Numbered from the stretch's first letter, positions 26,901 through 39,174 are shown. The stretch is 64,000 nucleotides of DNA from Protula sp. h YS-2021 (GCA_949752745.1 OX457027.1:77431214-77495213), one strand, 5' to 3'. Numbers and translations are program-made. The notes: generated from the sequence alone by a model not told the origin.

Positions 26901-29900
26901 AAAACGCTTCAATTTTCTATAGTTGGGCGCAGAAATCTCTTATGTATGCGTTTTATTATTTTTTTCGTAAACAGATAGGGTCTGTTTACTCTGGAATGTT
27001 ACATTTCTCTGACGAATTTTGTTTGGACTAAGTGTAACTGCTCGATATATTGTCATTATTTTCCTGATTGTACAGAACAAGGTCGGATGAAAGTGAAATT
27101 GTTATTGTTTATGACATAATCCTTGAGGCCATCCCGTCTCCTCTTGATATTTCTGCTTTTGAGAAAGAATATTACATTCTTAAAAAAAATCGTGAAAGGG
27201 GATCCTTAGAATAAACCATCTTAGGTTTGGCAACATTGATATGGACTGCCTTGAAAAAGTGGGTCAAATATACTTTAAATCCACCCCCCTCCCTACTCCC
27301 ACCTTTCCCAAGAACCAAGTTATTTATGCGAAGACATTTGAAACAATACTTTTAATGTCACGCAACGGAAATTCACAAACTCCTTGAAAAAATGCTGGGT
27401 ACGACCGATTTTCCATGTCGTACTGTTTGAGTGACATTGAATTTAAAAAAAGGACTTTAAAGATCTAGTTACAAGGTTTTAATTGGCATGAAAGTGTTAC
27501 ACATTTACAATTCAACATTTATACTATTGAAAGAAAAGAGAACAACAACTTTCTATGCTTGTAATGTGTGGTTAATTCCGGTTTTCAAACTGGAGAAGCT
27601 TACTCTAATAGTTTGCAGGCTGTTTTTCATATTTACATGTTATTTTACACAGTTTATCTGAATGTTCTATAGACGACGTTATACATTTATTTTTCTCTTA
27701 TCTCTGTTAAAAATAGCTGTATTTACACATGCGGTTAGAATCTTCTAATTTTCCTTTTGAATCGATGGGCCTAAAACCGCTGCGAATGACTGACTTTACT
27801 TTCTGTTCATTGGTGGTATGATCTTAAAACGCTTCAATTTTCTACAGTTGGGCGCAGAAATCTCTATGTATGCGTTTTATTATTTTTTTCGTAAAGAGAT
27901 AGGGTCTGTTTACTCTGGAATGTTACATTTCTCTGACGAGTTGTGTTTTGACTAAGTGTAACTGCTCGATATATTGTCATTATTTTTCTGATTGTACAGA
28001 CCAAGGTCTGATGAAAGTGAAATTGTTATTGCTTATGACATAATCCTTGAGGCCATCCCGTCTCCTCTTGATATTTCTGCTTTTGAGAAAGAAAAATATA
28101 TTCTTAAAAAAATCGTGAAAGCGGATCCTTAGAATAAACAATCTTAGGTATCGCAACATTGATATGGGCTGCCTTGAAAAAGTGGGTCAAATATACTTTA
28201 AATCCACCCCCTCCCTACTCCCACCTACCCCAAGAACCAAGTTATTTATGCGAAGACATTTGAAACAATATTTTTAATGTCACGCAACGGAAATTCACAA
28301 ACTCCTTGAAAAAATGCTGGCTACGCCCGATATTCCATGTCGTACTATTTCAGTGACATTGGATTAAAAAAAGGACTTTAAAGATCTAGTTATAAGGTTT
28401 TACGTGGCATGAAAGTGATACACATTTATAATTCAGCATTTATACAATTGAAAGAAAAGAGAACAACAGCTTTTTATACTTGTAATGTGTGGTAAATTCC
28501 GGTTTTCAAACTGGGGAAGATTACTATAATAGTTTGCAGGCTGTTTCTCATATTTACGTGTTATTTTACACAATTTTTCTGAATGTGCTATAGACGACGT
28601 TATACATTTATTTTTCTCTTATCTCTGTTAAATTTAGCTGTATTTAGACATGCGGTTAGAATCTTCTAATTTTCCTTTTGAATCGATGGGCCCAAAACCG
28701 CTGCGAATGACTGACTTTATTTTCTTTTCATTGGTGGTATGATCTTAAAACGCTTCAATTTTCTACAGTTGCGTGCACAAATCTCTCATGTGTGGGGTTT
28801 ATTATTTTTTTCGTAAAGAGATAGGGTCTGTTTACTCTGGAATGTTACATTTCTCTGACGAGTTTTGTTTGGACTAAGTGTAACTGCTCGATATATTGTC
28901 ATTATTTTTCTGATTGTACAGATCAATGTCTTTTGAAAGTGAAATTGTTATTGTTTATGACATAATCCTTGAGGCCATCCCGTCTCCTGTTGATATTTCT
29001 GCTTTTGAGAAGGAAAAATATATTTAAGAAAAGGCGTGAAAGCGGATAATCAGAATAAACAAAAATAGGCATCGCAACACTGATATGGGCTGCTTTCAAA
29101 AAGTGGATCAAATATACTTTAAATCCACCCCTTCTGCGCCAAGAACCAAGTTATTCATGCGGAGACACTTTAAACAATACGTCTAATCTCATGCAAGGGA
29201 ACTCACAAATCCCTTGAGATAATGCTGGCTAAGACCGATATTCCACGTCGTACTATATGAGTGATATTGAATTTAAAAAACTTACGATCTGGTTACAAGG
29301 TTTTAATTGGCATCAAAGTTTTAAACTTTTCAATTCAGCATTTTTACATTTGAAAGAAAAAGAACAAGAACTTTTTATGCTTGTAATATGTGTAAATTCG
29401 TGTTTTCAAAGTGGAGAAGATTACTATAATAATTGGTAGGCTCTTTCTTACATTTACAGGCTTTTTTCATATTGTAGTTGTAATTGACCTGAATGTGTTA
29501 TAAACAACACCATACATTTATTTTCACTTATCTCTGTGAAAATTAGCCGTCTTTGTTGCACCTGTGTTTAGAATTTTCTAATTTTTCTTTTTGAATTGGG
29601 CCCAAAACCTTCAGTGACTGTCTTTATGCTCTTTTTATTGATGTTATGATCTTGAAACGCTTAAATTTTCTACAACTGCTTGGATACATCTTACATATCG
29701 CGCTGTAGTTTTTATTTGGTGAAGGCATAGGGTTCGCATACTCTCCAATATTACATTCTTCTGAAGCTTTTTGTTCAGACTAATTGTAAATATTCTATAA
29801 ATTGTCATTGAATTCCGGATTGAATGCAGTAAAGTCTTCTTAAATTAAAAAAGTTGCAATAGTTTATGACCTAATCCTGTTCAGATTACTGCTTTTGAAA

Positions 29901-29980
29901 GAAGATCGTTAGAATAAAAGAAACATAGGCATCGGAATATTGATGTGAGCTGCTCAGATAAAGTGGATCAAAGATACTTT
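23900..29980 (+). repeat. Forward array of ~0.92-kb tandem units (six recognisable, edges decayed)
   Basis: The anchor ATTGTACAGA recurs at 24311, 25234, 26141, 27067, 27991 and 28913, giving periods of 907-926 bp. Both edge units (about 23.9 kb and 29.1-29.9 kb) are strongly diverged and central units are very similar, as expected for a satellite homogenised by unequal exchange. No unit has a conserved reading frame. Most units carry a C-rich strand of the form CCCCCC-T-CCC-TACT-CCC-ACC-(CCCC). Confidence 0.95.
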
Positions 29981-30268
29981 TACCCCCCCCCCCTCCCCAC
30001 AAGAACCACGTTATGGATGGGAAAACTAGTCCCACCAGCCCATAACTGGTTATGGAGGCTATGTTTATTCTACATGTGAAGAAATTGTTCTATTTACATA
30101 TTTATCTTTTTGGGTCCAACAACGATTAAATTGCGGAATTAATATTTTTTAGCATAATGTATTAACTTTATTCTGTTTGTTGCACACAATATGTGCAATT
30201 AAGAAAATAATGGCTGTGACATTTAATTTTACTTTTTTTGTACTTTTTATTTTGAAACACTGACGTTA

Positions 30269-30313
30269 AATAACACTGTGTTCATACCGCTTCGGTATGT
30301 ACACAGTGTTATT
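30269..30313. other. Hairpin, 20-bp arms, with compensatory change
   Basis: Arms 30269-30288 and 30294-30313 around loop GCTTC. Relative to the other two copies, one arm position changes C to A and its partner changes G to T, so pairing is kept. Confidence 0.9.
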
Positions 30314-30627
30314 TTTTTTGTCAATGTATGGTGGCTGGATTCGACTGAATTTTAAATTCGACTAATGATTTCTAGACATGTGGGGATACAACACAAAACA
30401 TGAAGAGAAATGGCTTGCATTTTCCATAGATTGCTTTTTTTTCGCCTAAAACTGCGGTCTTCATAATTAAACATTTATTTTTTTATCTCTATTTCTATTA
30501 CTTCAGCTTGTTTGCTTAGAATTGCTTTGCTTTTTTTAAATGATAGATCTAATATCGCTTGTACGACGGCCTAATTTTTTTTGTACTTAAGTGGTAAAGA
30601 TTCTTCAACCATGGATGCTATGTGAAG

Positions 30628-30830
30628 GTTGTATTGTATTGTTCTTTAGATCGCAATCAACTATGGTCATATCGGGATCCCCCTGCCACATTATACTGAA
30701 ATGGGGCATTCCAGCCATCCTTCTAACCCTTACATGTGGATTGCCTCACAGGGTAGCAAGGAGGAGTCAAAGTTTTAAAGTCTTAGGTATGACCCGAACG
30801 GGATTCAACCCAAGATCTTCCAGTCTCGAG
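30628..30830 (-). mobile_element. tRNA-derived SINE (family 2), 5'-truncated, 11-bp TSD
   Basis: Flanked by an 11-bp direct repeat GCTATGTGAAG (30617-30627 and 30831-30841). The intact site is visible in the paralogous head near 23850. Read on the minus strand it starts at CTCGAGACTGGAAGATC, has a B-box-like GGGTTGAATCCC, a body shared with 46542-46752, and a TACAA-type tail. It begins within the tRNA anticodon loop, so the A box is missing. Confidence 0.85.
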
Positions 30831-31446
30831 GCTATGTGAAGAATAAGATAAACTCAATACCCTTAATGTCATGCAACAAAAATTCACAAACAAATTCTAT
30901 GTCGTACTGTTGGAGTGACATTGAATTAAAAGAAAACTTTTAATATCTAGTTACAAGGTTTTAATTGGCATCAAAGTTTTACACTTTTCAATTCAACACT
31001 TTTGCAATAGAAAGTAAAGAGAACAACAACTTTTTATGCTTGCAACGTGCTGTAAATTCCAGTTTACAAAATAGGGAAGAGCAATATAATAGTTTTCAGG
31101 CTAATTCTCACATTCTATTTGTTATTGACCTGAATGTCTTATAAACGAGACTGTACATTTATTTCCTCTTATCTGTATTTCCTTTAGCTCAGTTTGGCCA
31201 TACATTTATTTTGAGAATTATTGGGTCTGACAACGCTTAAGTGACGGTCATAATTGCTTTACAATCCCAATATGGGCGCGGGTAGCAAGTTTTTGAATGT
31301 GTGCCAATTTCAACTGCACTTAAGCTACAAGAAGTCAGCATAGAAAATAGCGTGCACATACATGAATACTTTCGGGAAACATATCTTAACACATATCAGG
31401 ATATATAACAATTCCTGTCAAAGGTTCTTGAACAATTTCACTAAAT

Positions 31447-31545
31447 TTACGGTTTATTTATATGAACTAAGTTTGCCAGCAAATATGGTTCCTCTGTAAA
31501 TTCCACCTCATCAATTGTTTCAGTAACTGCGTCGTATATGTTGAA
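31447..31545 (-). pseudogene. Partial paralogue of the 134-residue ORF
   Basis: The frame reads FNIYDAVTETIDEVEFTEEP and continues LLANLVHI before a stop. It parallels VLYLAVVEAIQDMEYTEDP and LLAYLVFL of the adjacent ORF at 31637-32041. It is either a decayed tandem duplicate or a second exon of a duplicated gene. Confidence 0.55.
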
Positions 31546-31636
31546 CAAGTAACCATTTATCTTTAAGTTGTGAAGTCAAAGCGCCAAATACTATGCACAT
31601 AGTTGGTTCATGGTCACGTTTCTAAATGTGTCTCTA

Positions 31637-32041
31637 TTACAGTACACCAATTTCGAACTCTTCAACTGTTTCTTGCCCATCAAAAACACAAAGTACATGA
31701 AAACTTGTTTCGAACATATGCGTATAAGTATCTGAATCCAAATCATGTCTTTTGAAAGGTTCTTGGTGCTTAATTTTCCAAAGTTTACGGTTAGTCAGAA
31801 AAACTAAATATGCCAATAAAGGCGGATCCTCCGTATATTCCATATCCTGGATCGCCTCAACAACTGCCAAGTATAAAACATGCGCGAAAACACTGTCTTC
31901 CGTTAACAAATACACCAAACAGTCTTTTACGTATGCCTGGTCTCCATAGATAACCTGTCCTAGGTCATGGCTTAATATAAACCTATTGTCAATTACATCA
32001 AGTAATTTATTTAAATTTTTCTCCTCAAATGACGGCTCCAT
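31637..32041 (-). CDS. Unrecognised 134-residue protein
   Basis: Open frame with an ATG at 32041 in a strong context (AAAATGG). The product is acidic to neutral and rich in Leu, Asp and Glu, with predicted helical character. No signal peptide, zinc site or catalytic motif is visible. A homologous fragment 100 bp downstream (31447-31545) keeps amino-acid-level similarity with conservative changes (Tyr/Phe, Asp/Glu, Ile/Val). This argues that the sequence was once under protein selection. I do not recognise the family. It lies between the repeat array and further tandem repeats, so it could be part of a mobile element. Confidence 0.5.
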   Translation of the reverse strand: MEPSFEEKNLNKLLDVIDNRFILSHDLGQVIYGDQAYVKDCLVYLLTEDSVFAHVLYLAVVEAIQDMEYTEDPPLLAYLVFLTNRKLWKIKHQEPFKRHDLDSDTYTHMFETSFHVLCVFDGQETVEEFEIGVL

Positions 32042-32049
32042 TTTGTAAA

Positions 32050-33100
32050 GTTCAGAATTTCTGGGAATAGCGGTTATGCTTTACCGGTAATATTGAACTT
32101 GCGACATGAACGCATCCGTTGCGCATCAATGGGTATATGCAACAACACGTCTGGCCATGTTGAAACATGTATCTTCCTGCACGGTGCATACAAACAGCTA
32201 TTTAAAATTCAAGCGTTTCTAAATCTTTTTTTAAATAGAAAAGTTAACGAATCGAATCATAAAGGGAGTAAAACCCACACATATTTTAAAAAAATCGAGA
32301 ACTTTCAGTGCAGGCGCTATACTTTTTTGCAGAATAAAAATAGTGGAAATGGAGGCAATCTTTCAAGTGTTTCTGCCCTACGAGTTAGTTATGCGCTGTG
32401 TTTAAGGACACGGTCAACCCTTTGCGGGCTATATTGTGTCTTCAGCGGTTCAAAACTGTCACACATTTAAAAAAGTGCGTGAACTGATATATTAAATGAG
32501 TTAACTTTATCCGACAAAAACTATTTTGACACAATATTGAAGTTAACTTTATCCGACAAGAATTATTTATTATCGCAGACTGGTAATTTGCAAAGGTTTT
32601 TGCACTGAAGTGGGAACATCTGACTAGACGCTAGAACAGAGAAAACACCCAACAATACATTCTTTTTGCGCTTAATCAAAGTGCAAGGAGATCTAATTCG
32701 GTGACATCACTCGAGCTTCCATATCACGTTTTGCACTTCTGTAAGAAGCACACACTCAAGAGATTCCAAACAGCATTCTTTATAAAAAAAGGTCAACTAT
32801 TTTTTTTCATCCAAATATTAATCGTATCTTTTAGCAAGGTCTCATTTCAGTATGCTATATAACTGAATGTCAACCAGAAAAAATTGAAGTGAAAATATGA
32901 ACTAGATCCAGAAGCTCTGAAAGAATGTAAAATATAAAAGGATACAATTAAATTGGACATATATCCCTACACTAATACACTCGATACACCAGGAGCCGTA
33001 TTCACACAATTTATGAATACAAATAACTTGAAGTATATGCACAGAAAATTTTCAGAAATGTACTGATAAATGTAACATTATCAAGTAATAAATTGACCTA
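32050..33100. other. No supported gene
   Basis: A 125-codon plus frame at 32093-32470 has no recognisable domain and starts in the upstream flank of the minus-strand ORF. A short duplicated word, AACTTTATCCGACAA.AA, occurs near 32502 and 32546. Nothing else was seen. Confidence 0.35.
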
Positions 33101-33104
33101 AAAA

Positions 33105-34840
33105 CTAACCTTGTAATTTATTTTGGTCATGGAATTTGTGTCGTGAGGTGTACAGATGACTGCGTAGTTAACCGAGGTTAATACGGCGCTTCAGCTAGCG
33201 TTAGCAAATCCTTTCAAGTTTTATTACAGGGCAACAGTTTGCCCACTTGGAACACGCTCGAATAAACCACTTACAGAACTCTTGAATAAATGTCACTGGT
33301 AAAGGTATACTTTAAGTAACCAAGCTTTAATTTAAAATTTCATGTTGGGTCGGGTCAAATACGGTTATACTTATCATGTCAAATGCGAAATAAATACTCG
33401 TCTATCTAAGGTTTTCTTGGTCACTTAAAATACACCTTTACCATGTAGCAAACCAACTCTTAAATATATCGAAATGAATATTTACACCGTGATGATAGCA
33501 CTAACACAAATAAACTTAGAGTATATGCCAACACTAACATACTCTCGATGCACAGTACAGCACCCGTATTCGCTGAAGTTAACTGCACAGTTGACTGATT
33601 CGATGAACAGAGCCCGTAGCACACAATTTTCAGAAATGTCTAATAAATATAACATTATCAACGAAATAAATTGACCTAAAAACTAACCTTGTAATTTATT
33701 GTGATCATGGGATTTGTGTCGTGAGGTGTACAGATAACTGCGCAGTTAACCGCGGTTAATACGGCGCTTCAGCTAGCGTTAGCAAATCCTTTCAAGTTTT
33801 ATTACAGGGAACAGTTTGCCCACTTGGAACACGCTCGAATAAACCACTTACAGAACTCTTGAATAAATGTCACGAAGGTTTTTCTTGGTCACTTAAAATA
33901 CACCTTTACCATGTAGCAAACCAACTCTTAAATATATCGAAATGAATATTTACACCGCGATGATAGCATGAATACAAATAAACTTAGAGTATATGCCAAC
34001 ACTAACATACTCTCGATGCACAGTGCAGCACCCGTATTTGCTGAAGTTAACTGCACAGTTGACTGATTCGATGAACAGAGCCCGTAGCACACAATTTTCA
34101 GAAATGTCTAATAAATGTAACATTATCAACGAAATAAATTGACCTAAAAACTAACCTTGTAATTTATAGTAATCATATTATTTGTGTCGTGAGATGTACA
34201 GATAACTGCGCAGTTAACCGCGGTTAATACGGCGCTTCAGCTAGCGTTAGCAAATCCTTTCAAGTTTTATTACAGGGCAACAGTTTGCCCACTTGGAACA
34301 CGCTCGAATAAACCACTTACAGAACTCTTGAATAAATGTCACTGGTAAAGGTATACTTTAAGTAACCAAGCTTTAATTTAAAATTTCATGTTGGGTCGGG
34401 TCAAATACGGTTATACTTATCATGTCAAATGCGAAATAAATACTCGTCTATCTAAGAAGGTTTTTCTTGGTCACTTAAAATACACCTTTACCATGTAGCA
34501 AACCAACTCTTAAATATATCGAAATGAATATTTACACCATGATGAAAGCATGAATAGAAATAAAATTGGAGTATATGCCAACACTAACATACTCTCGATT
34601 CACATTACAGCACCCGTATTCGCTGAAGTTAACTGCACAGTTGACTGATTCGATGAACTGATCCTGCAGCACACACAATATTCGGTAGTGTTTCATAAAT
34701 GTGGTAGCCTTGTAATTTAGTTAGAACATGGAGTTTGCATCGTGAAGTGTACAGTTAACTGTGCATTAATCCTCTGCGAATACGGCCGCATCAGCTAGGG
34801 TTGGCATATCTTCCATGCAAATTGTCCTTGCATGCAGTGC
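33105..34840 (+). repeat. Tandem repeat, three ~470-585-bp units plus a remnant
   Basis: Units start at ACCTAAAAACTAACCTTGTAATTTAT (about 33098, 33674, 34141). The middle unit lacks about 110 bp present in the others. A remnant at 34700-34840 is strongly diverged. Each unit contains TTAACCGCGGTTAA-like and CAGCTAGCGTTAGCAAATCC words. No coding frame is conserved. Confidence 0.9.
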
Positions 34841-34972
34841 AACACTCTTGACGACATCGAAATGTACATTTGCACCATGATCAAAGCACCGCTTTCGACT
34901 AAATAATAATAATAAAAAAGTGGAATGGAAACAAATAAACAAAATAAGTATATCCCGACATTAATACACTAG

Positions 34973-36946
34973 ACACACACACCACCCAGTTAGCAAATCT
35001 CTGTAATTTGCTAACTCTAGAAAAGAATTGTATAGGGTGTTTTTATCGGATTAATATCAACCACGTTTAAGTGAAGGGGCTAACACGAAGAGGCCTAAAG
35101 CCCTAATAAATCAAAGAATTTTTAGACTTGTCAAAGACAAAAAAAAGCCCAAAAGGAACCCGATCATTACTCTGTTCTGATTTAAACACGCAAAAAAATG
35201 ACGGCCGGGTACAAGATCCGTAAGAGCCGTAAGGCTAATCACTTCCATCGTTATTTTCACACAACCGGCCCTTGCCCCATGAATCTCAAACATCGGCGTC
35301 ACGTACCCGTTTTCCATGAAAAGGCAGCCTTTGGCTCACCTTTGCTGTGTCAAAAATAAAAAAAAAAATAGGAAGATAAAAACTGCTTAAGCAGACTATC
35401 CAAACTATATCTTTTGCTAATGTATCCATTAAGACCAATCTAACAAGAAGCAAAAACCGAGACACACACCACCCACTAGGGTTAGCAAATCTTTGTCATT
35501 TGCTAACTCTAGAAAAGAATTGTATATGGTATTTTTAACGGATAAATACCAACCACGTTTCTGCCCCTTTAAGTGTAGGGGCTAACACGAAGAGGCCTAA
35601 AGCCCTAATAATTCAAAGAACCCATACAATTTTAGACTTTTCAAAGAGAAAAAAAGCCCAAAAGGAACCTGATCGTCAGTCTGTTCCGATTTATACACGC
35701 AAAAACAGTAACGGCCTGGTACAAGATCCGTAAGAGCAGTAAGGCTTATCACTTGCATCGTTATTTTTACACAACCAGCCCTTGCCCCATGAATCCTATA
35801 AACATCCGCGTCACGTACCGTTTTCCATGAAAAGGCAGCCTTTGGCTCACCTTTGCTGTGCCAAAAATAAAAAAATAGGAAGAAAATAGTGCTACAGCAG
35901 ACTATCCAAACTATATCTTTCGCTAATGTATCCATTAAGACCAATCTAACAAGAAGCAAAAACCGAGACACACACCACCAGCTAGGGTTAGCAAATCTTT
36001 GTCATTTGCTAACTCTAGAAAAGAATTGTATATGGTATTTTTAACGGATAAATACCAACCACGTTTCTGCCCCTTTAAGTGTAGGGGCTAACACGAAGAG
36101 GTCTAAAGCCCTAATAATTCAAAGAACCCATACATTTTTAGACTTTTCAAAGATAAAAAAGCCCAAAAGGAACCTGATCATTCGTCTGTTCCGATTTATA
36201 CACGCAAAAAAAGTAACGGCCTGGTACAAGATCCGTAAGAGCAGTAAGGCTTATCACTTGCATCGTTATTTCCACACAACTGGCCCTTGCCCCATGAATC
36301 CTATAAACATCCGCATCACGTACCGTTTTCCATGAAAAGGCAGCCTTTGGCTCACCTTTGCTGTGCCAAAAATAAAAAAATAGGAAGAAAATAGTGCTAC
36401 AGCAGACTATCCAAACTATATCTTTCGCTAATGTATCCATTAAGACCAATCTAACAAGAAGCAAAAACCGAGACACACACCACCCACTAGGGTTAGCAAA
36501 TCTTTGTCATTTGCTAACTCTAGAAAAGAATTGTATATGGTATTTTTAACGGATAAATACCAACCACGTTTCTGCCCCTTTAAGTGTAGGGGCTAACACG
36601 AAGAGGCCTAAAGCCCTAATAATTCAAAGAACCCATACATTTTTAGACTTTTCAAAGAGAAAAAAAGCCCAAAAGGAACCTGATCATTCGTCTGTTCCGA
36701 TTTATACACGCAAAAAAAAGTAACGGCCTGGTACAAGATCCGTAAGAGCAGTAAGGCTTATCACTTGCATCGTTATTTTCACACAACCGGCCCTTGCCCC
36801 ATGAATCCTATAAACATCCGCGTCACGTACCGTTTTCCATGAAAAGGCAGCCTTTGGCTCACCTTTGCTGTGCCAAAAATAAAAAATAGGAAGAAAATAG
36901 TGCTACAGCAGACTATCCAAACTGTATCTTTAATACATTAAAACGA
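34973..36946 (+). repeat. Tandem repeat, four ~490-505-bp units, each with a hairpin
   Basis: Units begin at about 34973, 35460, 35965 and 36470. Each opens with a hairpin GTTAGCAAAT - 7 nt - ATTTGCTAAC with perfect 10-bp arms. On the minus strand the two middle units read as 109-124-residue frames with a hydrophobic segment (FFLFFYFW). Units 1 and 4 differ in the length of an A run that shifts this frame, so it is not conserved and is probably not coding. Confidence 0.9.
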
Positions 36947-37204
36947 GACACCTATTGCCAATGCCTGTAAAATCCAGTTTCACCACGGTTCTAAATTCCG
37001 ATCTTCGCAACATGTTGACTATTTTAAACATTTGGGTGCCACTTGCGAATGAGGTATGTGTTTATAAAAACAATTTTTGGTACACACTGCTAAAATCTTT
37101 TTTTTATTTTGTTACTCAATTTAAACATAGGCATCGGACATGCAGAGCCCTCAGCCAATAGCAGTAACATCACTGTGGGCGAGTTACCTCTTTGAGATAC
37201 CGCA

Positions 37205-37680
37205 CGGACAACAAAAAGTTTTAAAGTGCGACATACGGACAAACGGACGTACAAATGACAAGCTGAACCCCTCCCCCACCTCCGTTGCACATCTACACTA
37301 TACATACTTTTTTCTTGTAAGGTTTGGTGAAGATCCGATGAATAGATTTTTAGAAATCGCCCGGACAAAAAAAGTTTAAAGTGCGACGGACGGACAGATG
37401 GACGTACAAGTGACAAACTGAACCCCTCCCCCACCTCCGTTGCACATCTACACTATTCATACTTTTTTCTTGTACGGTTTGGTGAAGATCCGATGAATAG
37501 ATTTTTAGAAATCGCCCGGACAAAAAAAGTTTAAAGTGCGACGGACGGGACAGATGAACGTACAAGTGACAAACTGAACCCCTCCCCCACCTCCGTTGCA
37601 CATCTACACTATACATACTTTTTTCTTGTACGGTTTGGTGAAGATCCGATGAATAGCTTTTGAAATATCGCCCAGACAGA
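37205..37680 (+). repeat. Tandem repeat, three ~157-bp units
   Basis: Each unit contains AAAGTGCGAC, GACGGACAGA, CTGAACCCCTCCCCCACCTCC and GGTTTGGTGAAGATCCGATGAATAG. The trailing part runs into GACGGACGGGCAGACAGACC. Minus-strand frames (RPSVRPS type) come from the GACGGAC words. Confidence 0.9.
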
Positions 37681-37719
37681 AAAAAGGACAGACGGACGGG
37701 CAGACAGACCGATAGCAAT

Positions 37720-38127
37720 AGCCTTCAGCAAATATTGGCCGAGGGCTAAAAAGGCAATATCAAGAATCAATCGCCTTCAGTTACTTGAACCTAAAAAGAC
37801 TGGAAATGTGTACCAAAAATAATGTTCACACACCAAACATTGCAGTGTTTTTATACAAGTCGAACACATCGAATACTACAAGTTAATACATTGAAAGTGA
37901 ACCCACAAAAAAGTCAATTTCTCACAATTCTGGAATTTTTTGAAATATATTTTTTTCTTAACAGAAATCGCATTGACTTTTTAAAACCGTTTCTTTTTCT
38001 ATTTACAATAAGGTTTTGTATAAAAGAGGAAAAATCAAATTAATTTACAAATTATGTGCATGCGATTTCTGCCAAGTAAAAGTATATTGAACCGGTGAGT
38101 TGCAACCTTGTTAAGACGCGTGAAATG
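37720..38127. other. 3' flank of the main gene, no feature recognised
   Basis: No canonical AATAAA on the minus strand in a clear position downstream of the distal terminal exon. AT-rich, no repeats seen. Confidence 0.3.
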
Positions 38128-38345
38128 TTACTTTCGAAACATCTTCAGTTCTTTCCTTTTGTTTGCTTTAATTTTGTTGACGATATGTGATTTGACAGTC
38201 ACAAAGTCCCTGTGTTTCAAGTCTGGTTCCACTGCTAATACTTTGTCTATTTCTAGTTTTCCGGGTGTTGCCCCTCTCTCTATGTGTTTCCCAAAATGCT
38301 TCACGATGACGGCTACTTCTTTTTGCGTCCACATGCGTTTCTGAC
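38128..38345 (-). CDS. Main gene: distal terminal exon (alternative last exon), Myb/SANT-like C-terminal domain
   Basis: An acceptor CTTTTAAAG at 38346 opens a phase-1 exon. It encodes QKRMWTQKEVAVIVKHFGKHI and, further on, a segment rich in basic residues, ending at a stop at 38128. The W-T-Q-K-E-V...HF..HI..G pattern is the C-terminal helical domain found at the end of many tyrosine-recombinase-like genes of aquatic animals. The phase matches the donor at 39643, so this exon can follow exon 39644-39760 directly and skip the exon at 38828-39174. If so it gives an alternative C terminus about 40 residues shorter. Confidence 0.65.
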
Positions 38346-38391
38346 CTTTAAAAGTTAAAAAAAAACATAAGCCTTCAATTCATAATAAAAC

Positions 38392-38700
38392 TAGAGCAGT
38401 GTGCATAGCCCACATATTCCCCACAGCCCTCCTCCCCCCACCAGTTACACACGACCATCAACAGTCAATCAAGAGCTGAAATTTTCTAAGTCCAGCTAGT
38501 CCATTTTCCTTGGACGAATCTGGCCCATTTACAATACTAATCTAGGTCTGTTTCCATAGAAGCCACATATCAATTTTCAGTAAAATCCTTGCAGCACTTT
38601 TTAAATTATCGTGTTAACAAGTTGTTGATGACATACCGACAGACCGACCGACCAACAGACCGACACACGGTCGATCGCACATATTCCCCTCCCCCTTTTG
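38392..38700 (+). repeat. Dispersed ~300-bp repeat, copy 1
   Basis: Shares with 43664-43950 the words GAGCAGTGTGCATAGCCCACA, AAATTTTCTAAGTCCAGCT, CCATTTTCCTTGGACGAA and a GACCGAC tract ending CGGTCGATC..CATAT.TTCCCC. Both copies have the same orientation and lie in introns of the main gene. Confidence 0.8.
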
Positions 38701-38827
38701 CGGAAAAAATAATGAAACTTCGTACATTGAATCAATAGCTTTAAAATAACACACACTCCAGGGACAGATCTACTTGCAATTAATATAGAGCTAAATCCCC
38801 ATTTTATGCAAAGGTCTGATTTAAAAG

Positions 38828-39174
38828 TTATAGATTACACTGTTTCAAGTGTAATAATTGCTTTATGTATTTACATGGAGCTCGACGACGTGGTTTTTCG
38901 GCCTCGCTTTCTGGATCTTCTCGGCGCCTTTTCACTTTGTGCTTTTTGCTGTGCTTTTCCGATTTGATCTTCAAGCTTCTTTCTTTTATCAAATTCGTCA
39001 AGCATTTTTCGACATCGTCTGGAGCAGTAACTGTTAATACTTCCGACTCTCCAATTTTCTCCATGATGACTTCCATTGATGGCAAGGAACACTGCTTGAT
39101 CTCGGTGTGGAACTTGTCTTTTATCGCAGCGATTTCAAGGTCAGACAAATCCAACCGTCTACTCCGGCTTTTTT
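38828..39174 (-). CDS. Main gene: proximal terminal exon, same domain type
   Basis: Acceptor TTTTGCAG just above 39174, phase 1, stop at 38828. It encodes RLDLSDLEIAAIKDKFHTEI, then an Asp/Glu/Lys-rich segment with a basic KHSKKHKVKRRRE-type nuclear-localisation-like stretch, and about 115 residues in total. The start resembles the distal exon (SDLEIAAIKDKFHTEI beside TQKEVAVIVKHFGKHI), so the two terminal exons look like duplicates that can be used alternatively. Confidence 0.7.

Larger units (their letters stand above)
30020..31150 (+). repeat. Second head plus a truncated unit of the array family
   Basis: A direct repeat of 23250-23900, starting at GCCCATAACTGGTTATGGAGGC, is followed after the SINE by one partial array unit (about 30840-31150). 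This shows a second element of the same family placed in tandem and then truncated. Confidence 0.85.

Noticed and set aside
32093..32470. 125-codon plus-strand frame
   Set aside because: No recognisable domain, no paralogue in the window, and it overlaps the upstream flank of the minus-strand ORF.
35597..36476. Hydrophobic 109-124-codon frames in the 505-bp units, possible membrane protein
   Set aside because: The frame is broken in units 1 and 4 by A-run length changes, so similarity is DNA-level only.
37090..37718. 114- and 122-codon minus frames rich in RPSVRPS / VQRRWGRG
   Set aside because: Product of the 157-bp tandem repeat with GACGGAC words.
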